A stretch of DNA of 64,000 nt from Bactericera cockerelli (lineage: Eukaryota; Arthropoda; Insecta; Hemiptera; Triozidae), in the NCBI GenBank assembly GCA_024516035.1, contig CM044961.1, positions 17,349,756 through 17,413,755 on the forward strand, read 5' to 3'. This document shows positions 1 through 12,200 of the stretch, piece by piece. Each line of letters starts with the position of its first letter. Position 1 is the stretch's first letter. The notes beneath the pieces are model-generated. The model searched no databases. It was not told the DNA's origin and saw only the letters and a list, made by a program, of their open reading frames with translations. A program made the position numbers and the translations under genes.

Positions 1-47
1 TAAAGTGTAAATAAATAAATAAAATAAAATAGCCCAAAAGGCCTCAC

Positions 48-286
48 CTCATGGCCCCAATGAGCGGGTACTTGACGTCTCCTCCACACACTGTTCCAGT
101 GAAGTCATCCATGTCCACTGTCCACACCATGGCACCTCCATACCCCCCGTCCTTCAGCCAGTTCATCTTGTACCGGATGGATCGCTCGTCATCAAAGCCC
201 ACCCATTGGTCACCATGCACCAGGTAAGGGACCTTCATTTCATCATCCCACACGTAGCCTGCGCCGTTCTTCAGCATTTCACAAAT
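48..286 (-). CDS. Cht7: Cht7 exon 8: end of first GH18 domain
   Basis: Acceptor TTCTAG, donor ATGAG|GTGAGG. It encodes residues 380-458 plus two bases: [20 protein letters not shown], then [12 protein letters not shown] and the last conserved motif [12 protein letters not shown] (430-441). The exon ends in phase 2, so at least one more exon lies before base 1. It is the last exon in the window. Confidence 0.96.
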
Positions 287-3200
287 CTAGAAGGAGGATA
301 AGTATAGACTATAGGTATAAGTAGTGCTTTATTTAGACTCTCAGCGTAAGGTCGGGTTCTACGAAAAACACCTAACCTAAAAAATAACTGAAAAACAGGA
401 AAAACGTTAGTTCCAAAGGATACATCAAGATAGCGCCAGTAGAGTTTTGCTTAAAACTCTACTGGCGCTATCTTGACGAATCCTTTAGAACTAACGTTTT
501 TCGTGTTTTTCAAGTGTTTTTTTAGGTTAGGTGTTTTTCGTAGAACCCGACCTAAGACAGGTGGTCCCAATATGCCAATAGTTTAGTCCCATTACGCCAA
601 TAGCTTATTGTGTAACTGTGTGAGAGCGCGCGATTAGCTCAGTGGTTAAGCACTCGCTTGCCATGAGGAAGGTCCCGGGTTCGATCCCCCGTGCCGACAA
701 AAATTTGTATTCTTAATTTGGTTACAATTGTTTGTAAGGGATGCCTTCTGGTGTGCTAGTGTTGACCCAGCTCCTAAATAGGAAGTATTGTGTCACTTCT
801 CGCCCATCAGAGGAGAGGCATACTACGGGACGGGCAAGCTACAACACAGATCACAAGCGTCTACAGTAGCTCCTGTTTCATGGCTACGAAATAAAAAAGG
901 CTGTGAAACACTCATCTTTAAATAAATAAAAATATAACATATTATAGCATAATATACCACCATTTAGTTCTCGTATCTAGGATTTATGAAAATTATGCTA
1001 ATATTTACTTCAGAGTAAATAATAAATCAGTTATCGGAAGTATAGGCCATATACTTCCGATAGGCTCCGACATAACGCCATATAGGCTCTTGCAAAGAAC
1101 CTATAAGGCGCATTTCACAGTAACTGATTTTACATGGTGACTAAATTTTATGCTTAATGCTTGCGTGGACCGGTCTGTGATTCTATTTCTTTTTGGTATG
1201 CAAGAACTGTAAATCGTACAATAAAATTACAAAATAACGAAACTTAATTTTTGTCAAGGAAATAAGTTGATGATGTAACCTTATTAATCATAATATACAA
1301 ATTAATATTATGATCCCTTGAAGTACTGTTGTATTTAATTAGGACAGAACTAGTTCCTAGTGTGACCCCGCCCATCACTCACCTCATAGTAAGCGAGGAA
1401 CCCACTCTCCTTGGTGTACTCTCCCGCCTTGCCTCCCCCAGTGGCGGGACTGTTCACCTTGAACACGGCGGGGTTAGCCAGGGTAAAGGTGCGCCCATAG
1501 GTGGGCATTCCAATGATCAGCTTCTCCTTGGGGGCGCCGAGACGCACCCACATGTTGGCGGCGTTCTCGACACTCAACTGTTTCCGCCACTCGCTGTCGG
1601 TGCTGGGCGCGCGCAGGGGCGCGTTGTGGCCCACCTCCCGCTCCCACTTGCCGTGGAAATCGTACGCCATCAGGTTGATGAAGTCCAGGTAGCTGGAACC
1701 CCACGGAATGGAGCCGTCAGTTTTATTTTTTAAGAATGAATACCTAATGCAGTAGATTCCCGCTAACTTGAAATTCAAGGGACAGAAGCGTCATTTCGAG
1801 TTATAGAGAGTTTCAGTGATTGTGACATCATAATTGCTAGGAATTAACTCAAAAATGACAACCAGAATGACTACCTAATAGAAGTTTTTGTAAAAGTACC
1901 TAGAGTTGGTGGGATAGAAGATTCGTTATCATAGTATCATACGTGCAGCTAAGCTAAGAGAGGAAGGGTCAGTAACATTTTAAGAAACGCTCAGCATTTT
2001 TCGTAAAAGCTTTCTTATATCTATTTGTTGCCATAGTGCATAGTGGCGTTTAAGACCGTAATTTTTCAGCTAGCTGTGTTGGTTAGGGTTCACTGGCCTC
2101 TGTTTGATATACACTAGGATTGTAGGATTGTACCATCCCCACAAAAGCTTCGAACTAACTTCTCCATTGCTATTGTATTGTTTTATTTAAAATTAATTAC
2201 GAGTCACATTATTCAATCATAATACCACCAATAACAGAGACTGTCCATCACTTCTTGTACCATTCCACAAATACACATAGAGATATCGTGGTATTTAGAT
2301 GTATCATTTTCACACGAACTAAGGCTTCTAATAAACCACAAAGACTATTAATAACTTCACCCATATTTACACTACCGTACTGTATTGACTTAGATACCAA
2401 TAGTGTCTCATATTTGCGGTTTCATGAGTGTCCATTACAATCCTGGTAATGACGTAATTCCAGTTATTCGTGTCATTGATTCTAGTAGTGCCTTCTCGAC
2501 CCAAGCTTTGGTCAGTTATTACAAAATAGACCAACCCCAGTAAATGTTTATCGTTAGGCCAGCGGACTCATAACATCGACTTCCAATGGTTCGAGTCTGA
2601 ATCATGACAAATTTCATTACAGTAGAATCTCGCTAACTAGAAATGCCGACAGGTCGATAATTCCCTCAACTTGAAAGAATTCTTCGACCATTGACGAACT
2701 TCGCTCCTTATTCGAAATCCCGATCTCTCGAAATGACGCTTCTGACCCTTGAATTTCCAGTCAGAAGGATTCTACTCTATTTGTATAAAAATAAAACAGG
2801 GTTTATGTCATTGTGACAACAGTCTTCCGACGAACACAAACTAATATGACAAAATCTTTTAGAAAGGATATCGTTCATAGGTCGACACTCTTTATATAGT
2901 TTAACATAAGTACACATCAGTTATTGCTGATATATCCTCCCAAAGGATATATCAGTGTAGATGTATGTATATAAAAAATAAAAAATCGAAAAAAAAATAT
3001 CGAACCAGGACCCTCTACTCACCCGGCCACGGCGGGGACATCGTATCCTCCCTTGATGTTGTCAGGGCCCACAGGGACAGCAGCTGTCAGCAGGAGGCGG
3101 GGCTTCTTCACTTCCTGAGCTTCCGCTTCGAAGGCTTCTCTCAATTCTGGAGAAATATTTATAAAATAATTATAATATACTAATTTCGATAGTGAGAGCA

Positions 3201-6200
3201 GTATTCATGAGAGTGAGAGAGGCGAGACGGAGGATCAGAGGGATTGAGTGTGAAGATGGTGCAGGAATGGGACGAGTAGAAGATGTTTAATGTTTAACTT
3301 TTGTAAAAAAAATAAAATAAAAATATAAGTTTTGAGGAAAAAAAAATATAAAATGAGAATGTTTATTAAATTTTATGTCCCAGCGTCCATGGCGTGTTGA
3401 ATGCACCGGTTCTCGTAGAATCGTCGAAGTTAAGCAACGTACAGCGAGGTGAATAGTTCGTGATGCTGGCATTCTGGCCCAGGCTGAGTGAGGTTAAAGT
3501 GGGTAGCAGGTAAGGACTATAAAATGCCGGGCATTGGCCAAGTTAACCAAACACGTAATACCTAGGTATGTAGATATTTTTTTTCTTCTTCAGATAATAT
3601 CATTTAGCTTGAACAATTATCAGGACTATTTGGTCTGATCAGGCGATTTTTTGGACGATGCAACAATCAGGATATCAGTCGCTCAAGAACATTGAGCGGC
3701 AAAAAGGGTCTGCTTTGGACCTACCTTTCAGGAGGAGTACGTAGTTCTTCTTGTCTTCAGTTCCAGCGGGGTATTCCCAATCAATGTCCAAGCCGTCGAA
3801 ATTCCTCGCCCTCAAGAAGGGGACAGCGGAGTAGATGAAGGTCTGACGGGAGTATCTGGATTTGGACATCTCTTTGAACTTCTGGGTACCGAACGACCAT
3901 CCTCCTGAGAGGCGACACGGAGAGAGTTGAATTTGAGTTCATAAATTATTAATTTGATCTATAGTTTTTGAGTAATATTGGGCCATTCGAGGCTCCATGT
4001 GGAATCAAAATAATTCATGTCATAAAACAAAAAGCTACACAAACTGATATATTCTTATATTTTATATCTAACTTTTTAATTTTTGACTTGAATTTTCGTG
4101 TTCAGTATAGTTAAAAGACATAATACCTATTCATTTTGGAATTCGGTATAGTTTAGAGTTTAGACTTTAAGAGTTTAAATTGAAGTATAGATTGAAGTCC
4201 ATAGATTATAGAACCACTGGTATCAACTTTAAATTCGCCACCTACCAAAATACCTACCTACATAATTATAATTATAATTTACATATTGTGTACTAACCTA
4301 TCCACTGGTTCTTCATTATTCTACTTAGTTGCCTGTTTCTCTATTTTACTTTTCCCATGAGAGGATGGACCTTCCCAGAACCAAGGTCCTGTCGGATAAA
4401 CTTTGACACTGCCGCGACTGAGCTGTATATCAATATCGTTACTAGTGGCGACTTGCGAAGAAAAATCGAATATATAATAGAATCGTCTTAATTTTGTTTT
4501 ACTGACGATGCAAATTTCAAAAAATAATATAGATGTAAGTGGTGTAACTATAGTTATTTAAAAAGGTATATTCTGGTGTTTTACTTTTTTTATGCAATAT
4601 TGGTATATAGTATATACCTACATCGATTTTATTTGTTCAGTCTGCTGAGAAAATACTCCTTTAAATTTAAAATACAACAGTTTAATCTGGTATAGTGATT
4701 TGCGACTCGTATAACCGAGTATAGAAAGGAGTGGGGAGTATGGTGTTTACTCGGTACTCGATATATTAGGTACCTATGTGTATGTAGTAGGTATATAAAC
4801 ATTGTTGAAGTAATATTTAACAGTCCCACAACGGTATGATGAGGAGCCGCGGGTTTTAGTTAGTGTAGCGGGCGATCCATGTCTGAGTCCCACACTTTTC
4901 GGCATTAGCTTTCCTCTCCCAATTTTTTTTATTTATACTGCCCGATTAGGACTATTAAGTCCCATTCTTCCAGCAGTAAGCCCAAGACGTATTATTATGT
5001 GGTAAAAATCCCAAATAGGAGGATAACTTGTCATGTCCCGGCTGGGTTTTGAACCCGCGACTTCTGGAATCTCTGGATTCACAGAGTACCGCCTTTACCA
5101 CTGAGCTACCGGGACAGACGAGAAGAATATTTTTTAATTGGAAGAAAGTTGAAGCTGATTTCAAAAAGCAAGGAGTAGGTATAAATTATTATCTAGAATC
5201 AAAATGTTGCTTGAATAAAGGTCTTGGGTTTTTGTTCTTTTTGTAATTACATAAATTAAATTTACTTATGATAAAATTGATAGGATATACAGGGTGTCCC
5301 GTATACAGATGCAAATATTTTGAGGGTAGGTTCAGCCCACCGTGAACTATCATATGAGCGAAACTTGCAGTGCGGCATTTTGCTTCGTTAAAGAATTATG
5401 GCCAAATCCCTATTTTTCCCACAGGTCTAGAGGTCACTTGGATCGATGCACGTTTTCAAAGAAATGATAGCCAGTAAGTAATTTTTTACTTCATGTATGG
5501 ATAATCATGCATATTTCCCTTCGAATGTAGTTGGTTGCATGAAAAAATATTGAAAGACCAGAGAGATATTTAATAATAAGTTCAATATTTTTCTAAAATT
5601 TGATTTTTCCCTTTTTTCCCTTTCGTGAATTTAAAGTACTTCTACAATTGCAATTCTGCGTATCACTAGTTAAAAAAATACCTTCTGCTATTTTGTTTCA
5701 ATAAATTCCAAGTTCTTCCAGACGCGTGAAGGAACGGATGAGATACGACCTATTAAACGGCACCAGAAGGAGAGAAACACATCTTTCAAATTTTGAATCT
5801 GGGCGCTATTGCATTTTGAATAACACTCGATGCCTGAAGCGGTCTGTGTGACCATTTTTGTGCCAACTGCAAGTTGGAAATGAAAATTTTCTGAGTACAA
5901 ATAGTTCTATTAACCAACTATATCAATCAAATCTAATAATTAAAATAACAAGACGATCAATTTGTTCGGTGGAAGAGAAAGCCACAAGCTTTAACCTCGC
6001 CCTTGGTTCGCTACATATTCTTTTGGGTTCTTTTCATTTCATGTCCTGTTTTGCAGAATGTACCTATCAAACCTATCATGTTTGTAGTTTATCAATAAAG
6101 TATTAATAATAATAATAGTAACCTGAAGGTTGGATGTTCGAATTTTACCCAAGGTTAATTTTCGGCACTTTTTTGTTGTGTTTTTGATATCATGATTGTG

Positions 6201-9200
6201 ATAAACACAAACATGATATTTTTAATTTTAATTCTAAACATAAAATCACAATTTTTGTTGTTCGCGCAGAGTCTTTCTCCATATGTATTCTTTGTCCATA
6301 ATTACACCTCTGGTTGCTGCTTTCGTTGCAGCCTCTCTCATTTTTCTCACGATAACCCTGTGACCCCGAAATACCATTCACATAAAAGTTCACGCCGACC
6401 GACCACTGTGAATGATCAATTTCCTTCAGTGAAACATCCCAGAGCAGTGTATTTATACCTCAAATTACGCGCCAATTCTGTTAAAATTCAGCCAACTTTG
6501 AATTTTCCATCATGATTCAGAAGTGTTTTTTGAGCTTTGTGTGTCTTGTGTTCCATGATCTTTAAAGTGATATAAATGAGCTTTCTTTTTTCTAAAACTA
6601 AACATAATAGGGTATTTTATTAACTAGTGATACGCAGAATTGCAATTGTAGAAGTACTTTAAATTCACGAAAGGGAAAAAAGAGAAAAATCAAATTTTAG
6701 AAAAGTATTGAACTTATGATTAAATATCTCTTTGGTCTTTCAATATTTTTTCATGCAACCAACTACATTCGAAGGGAAATATGCATGATTATCCATACAT
6801 GAAGTAAAAAATTACTTACCGGCTATCATTTCTTTGAAAACGTGCATCGATCCAAGTGACCTGTAGACCTGTGGGAAAAACAGGGATTTGGCCATAACTC
6901 TTTAACGAAGCAAAATGCCCCACTGCAAGTTTCGTTCATATGATAGTACACGGTGGGCTGAACCTACCCTTAAAATATTTGCATCTGTATACGGGACACC
7001 CTGTATAAATAAATAGGTACTTAGTATGTAACTATGTGTTAGATAAGTACATTTAGGCAAAGAATTATGTCAGATAAACATGCAGTTCCTAAAATCAGTT
7101 TGGTTAGTAAGTTATTAGGCTAAAATTTTCGAAGTTTAGTCCATCTTTCGCTTCAATTTTTTTTTTTTTTTTTTTCTCTCTCTCACTTTCTGAACTTCTT
7201 CTCATTGTTCTTGTAAGTGGAGCTTGTAAAATTGCTTCTTTGGAACAATGCTAAAAAAAAAAAAAAAAAATAATCCACAAATACGCCACTGTCCCCAGGT
7301 TAGACTCAAGTTCGAGTACCTACCTACCTCAGTGCTCACTCGTATGTGATGGTGAAGTCTATCTGATGCAATTCCAGCCCGACCCAGTGTCGTGTGAAAT
7401 TTATTAATAAGTCGGTAATTCAATTAAACTGAAATAGTTGTACAATGAGCAGGTTTGCCATATTGTACAAGTTGTCTGACCAAGATCCTAGGCTGGGCTC
7501 ATAACGTGACATGTATTTTGCAGAGCTTACCGTCAGGGGTTGTCAAACCGTGTTTGGGGGGGAATAATGGAGAGGTAGTACCCCTATACATTCTCAACCT
7601 GACCAGTCTAATCAGTAACAGTCTGTATAATAGTAGTTTTGTAATAATTATGTAGGTTGTATAAATTTAATAATTAAATTTGCCGACCTCAGAAGGTTGT
7701 TCGATAAGGCGGTGGAACTTGTAACCTGGAGGTCGGTGGTTCAAGTCCCGGGTTCAGCGTGGATTTAGTAAAGCGAGTTTGAGTAGTTGTGATATCACGA
7801 AAGTGATTAACACAAATATGATAACTTTAAACTTTAACTTAATTAAATTTGCGATTCAAATTCGAATAAAAATCAAACTTTGCATTGCCTTCTGATGAGA
7901 GGAAATAAGCTCGAAGCAGCTGTCGTAGGGCAGCTGCATTTTTCATAGGCAGGGCCAAAGTTATTGAAGAAAAAGAAAATGGGGGTCCAACTTTGGTATA
8001 TCTCCTCTATATGTATATTCTTGCATTTCCTTATATCTTACAGAATTATCATAAATAATATAATCTTACATTAGTCTAGTTCCAAAAGGTTTCATCAAAT
8101 TAGCACTATTGCCGGTTCTATCAATAAATGACAAAACCGAGTTTTCGTGAAATCTCGGTTTTGTCATTTTTCGATAGAATCGGCCATAGTGCTAATTTGA
8201 TGAAACCCTTTGGAACTAGGGTTGTTTGAGCTGTTTCGTAAAATTGATAGAACTGGACAGAGGTTGTATTTGATGTACATGACTGTTGAACGGAACCAAC
8301 CAGAACATGAACAGAATTTCATTCTCTTTTTTTATATGTTCCTGTATCTTTGCTTAATCTTATTGTTTTTCTTTATAATTTCATTATATTTTACTATCAT
8401 GAAAAATATTGATAACTTTGCTGAAGTACTTCCCAAGAAGGGCCACCAAGAAGGAGTGAAATGAAAACAGTTATTTAATAATGAAGGAAAGTAGAGAAAA
8501 GTTGTTCTCTGGAGAGTTTTTATTTTTGAATGAAACAAAATTCAAAACTTCGAAAAATATAAAACTGTATAATTGTATTACACTCTGTCGGGCTGTCTCT
8601 TTCTTTGTATAGGTGTTCTTCACACCTCGGCCGAGGTGTTTGATATATTTTTGTTCTACCTAATAAAGCTTAAAAAAAAGAACTTACCTATGGCGAGCAG
8701 CGTTTTCAGCTTGGGATTGGCCTTCTTCAACTGGTCGATCTTCTCGTAGAGCCCCACCTTGCCGTCCTTGGTCTCGTCATTGGACTCGAAGCTGGACAGC
8801 TTGCCCTTCTTGAGCCAGCCGAAAGCGAAGATGATGTGCGTGCAGAGGTCAGCCTCTATGTCCTCGGGCTGGAACTTCCCGATCTTGGTGCGGTACTGGG
8901 ACCAGTTGGTGTAGTAGCAGACGACCTGGGGGGAGGAATGGAGGATGAGCTTTAGAAAGAGGGACAATGGCTAAACTTCCTGCAGGCCTTTGGGTGTTTT
9001 TAAAAGGTTAATAACTCAGTCTTTCCTGGTAGTTCAGTGGTCAACGTGTCGCTTCGGTAATCCAGAGAGTTCGGGTTTGAAACCGAGCCCTGAAATGACA
9101 AGTTTCCTAGCGCCACATTATGCATTGAGCGTCAATTTTGGTAATTTCGAAACAATAGACTTCGAAAAGGTGGGTTTTTAGTGGGTGGAAATCCCACACC

Positions 9201-12200
9201 CCAGGCCAGGATGAATTGGACCTTGGTGTCTTTCAAAGATTTTTTCCTGCCTTTCACAAAAAAGACATGAAAATAAAAACACTGACAACAATTTTCACCG
9301 TTTTGTGGCTAGCTCAGCAACACAGGACTTGCACTCACCTTGTACTTGGGGTCATCCTTGCCCGCCTTCACACTGGACTTGCACTCACCTTGTACTTGGG
9401 GTGATCCTTGCCCGCCTTCACACTGGACTTGCACTCACCTTGTACTTGGGGTCATCCTTGCCCGCCTTCACACTGGACTTGCACTCACCTTGTACTTGGG
9501 GTCATCCTTGCCCGCCTTCACACTGGACTTGCACTCACCTTGTACTTGGGGTCATCCTTGCCCGCCTTCACACTGGACTTGCACTCACCTTGTACTTGGG
9601 GTCGTCCTTGCCCGCCTTCACACTGGACTTGCACTCACCTTGTACTTGGGGTCATCCTTGCCCGCCTTCACACAGGAATTGCACTCGGCTTGTACTTGGG
9701 GTCATCCTTGCCCGCCTTCACACAGGACTTCCACTCACCTTGTACTTGGGGTCATCCTTGCCCGCCTTCACACAGGACTTGCACTCACCTTGTACTTGGG
9801 GTCATCCTTGCCCGCCTTCACACTGGACTTGCACTCACCTTGTACTTGGGGTCATCCTTGCCCGCCTTCACACAGGACTTGCACTCACCTTGTACTTGGG
9901 GTCATCCTTGCCCGCCTTCACACTGGACTTGCACTCACCTTGTACTTGGGGTCATCCTTGCCCGCCTTCACACTGGACTTGCACTCACCTTGTACTTGGG
10001 GTCATCCTTGCCCGCCTTCACACAGGACTTGCACTCACCTTGTACTTGGGGTCATCCTTGCCCGCCTTCACACTGGACTTGCACTCACCTTGTACTTGGG
10101 GTCATCCTTGCCCGCCTTCACACTGGACTTGCCGCTGGCGGCCGCCTCCACGGCGCTGCTGGAGGTGGAGGTGCGGCTCTTGAGCTTGAACCTGTTGATG
10201 CTGGCGGACACATCCTGGTCCCCGGACTCCTCGGACGGCTTGGACTTGATGGAGGGCCGCCGCAGCCGCCTCCTTACAGCTGGGGGACAAGAGGACGAGT
10301 TTTATATATTGATCTTACGAGATACATCTTCAAAGGATTGGCATTTGAGACTATGGGGACATTTGGAGACGAAACAACAAAATTTATCCAGGAATTAGGA
10401 AATAAATTAGCTGGAGAGACTGGAGATAAGAGAGCAGCATCCTACCTCATCCAACGTCTAAGCCTTGCCATTCAGAGGGGGAATGCAGCCAGCATTGCGG
10501 GCTCATTCCCCTTCAAAAATTCATTGAATGAAGTCTTTGTGTTCTAGTTTAATAAAAAGATTCTTTATATTCTGTATGCGACCAAGGTCCAAAGTGTGAC
10601 ACAGGATTTGATGTAATCTAAATGCCAAATTATAAAACAGTATTAGAATTTTTCTAAATTTCAAATTATAGAACAGGATTAGATTTAATCTAAGTGGACA
10701 CCACTATCCCTCAACCCTGATTTCGATTTGAGTGGCAAGTTTTTCGGACGGGGATAAACAAACTGCGTTACGGCTAATTTTATAGCCAAAACGCAATAAG
10801 GTTAACATAATAATCCAGTTAAATAATTTATTATCACCTCCTCATTTGTTTGCAACTCCCATACATTCAGAACAACAACATCTTTTTAAACACATCCAAA
10901 CCTAAATGACTGGTAGCTTTACATCAAAATACAACCTTTAAAAATACCTGACTCAACTTTTTCTGAGAAGATTTTTTACAATACGAATACGCCCACGACA
11001 TATGTTATGTAGTTATAATGATACACTATTAATAGTAACATAGGAGACCGAAGCTTTATAATAACGACGAGTGTCTAGCGAGCAGTTAGAGTCATATTTC
11101 GCTTTCTAGTTTGACCTCAAGGTGAGAATCCTGCGGTCAGTGCCGTCGTGCAGGTCAAGTTTCATCACCGCTAGCACGTCCAGGCTACGACTGTGATGCG
11201 TTCAGTCCGTCGAAGAAAGTCACCTCTGAACTGAGTCCCGTGACAAGGAGTACCCTTTCTCCGAATCCATAGGTCATGCATGTTATGATAATAGACAATC
11301 CAGATTACGCGGTTATTATCAGGATGACCGGATATTTAAAGGCCTAATACTCCTGATAGGACAAGTATTAATATCATATAAAATATCTAACCCTATAATG
11401 CGTCAGTTCTTGCCTCACACGACACACAGAAATTGACGGCTTCTATTACTTGTGATGAGATCTAGACGACCACTGAAAAAAATAAAATTATTCCGATTTC
11501 TAATATTAGAAATTTTCGGGAGTAAAACTGTTACCTCACCGCCAGTTTTCTAAAATGAATAAAGCGAGTTTGAGTTATTGTCACATCACAAGAAAATATG
11601 ACTCTCACATACATATATGTATATGATAACTTACAGTCCAATAAGTTAGCAGCCCCTCTTTTGGTAGCCTAGTCAGCTAAACTGCTTAAAGAATAGAGCT
11701 AATTCTCTTTGGTTCTCACATTCTGATACAGCTGCTTAGGTCTTCAGAAAGAGTTGGAGGCAAGTCAAAAAATGTTCAACGATAATAATTTCTCTTGGAT
11801 ATCGAACCAAGGACCTCGGATTGCAATGGAGGTCAGCAGATCTATCTAATGCACTTTGGAATACGCTTTTATCATTAACCTTGTGTAGTATTGCGCTGTA
11901 GTGTTCATAAGAAATATTGTCTTCTGACATTTCACGAGATGTAGAGAAAAAAATTAAGAAGTATAAAACGAAGTATGACTTTTAATGTTTTTTTTTTAGC
12001 ATAATATGGTGTTTAATAATATCTTAAAATGTGTCAGGAGGTAGGACAGTACTCGTATGCTGCTACAAAGATCTGAGGGTGTAAGCTCTGTGTTAAAACT
12101 AACAAGCGCCCCTGCGGAATGTCGCTCTCTTTTTTTATATCAAATACTTTTATCTATTTATGTTTAAAATCAGTTTAAAAAAGTATTTCGAATTTCGAGG

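Noticed and set aside
1329..1733. 134-codon plus-strand ORF
   Set aside because: Antisense of Cht7 exon 7, and it crosses the exon boundary.
5688..5900. Transposase C-terminus in the mariner-type element
   Set aside because: Only a loose resemblance in 70 codons, and no DDE/D motif found, so not called as a gene.
9321..10130. Possible CRISPR-like array
   Set aside because: Units are contiguous 50-bp tandem repeats without spacers, in an animal gene.
9305..10547. Three long overlapping plus-strand ORFs (292, 352 and 379 codons) with the same repeated peptide
   Set aside because: They are produced by the 50-bp array, which has no plus-strand stop and shifts frame each unit. The real coding sequence there is Cht7 exon 3 on the minus strand.
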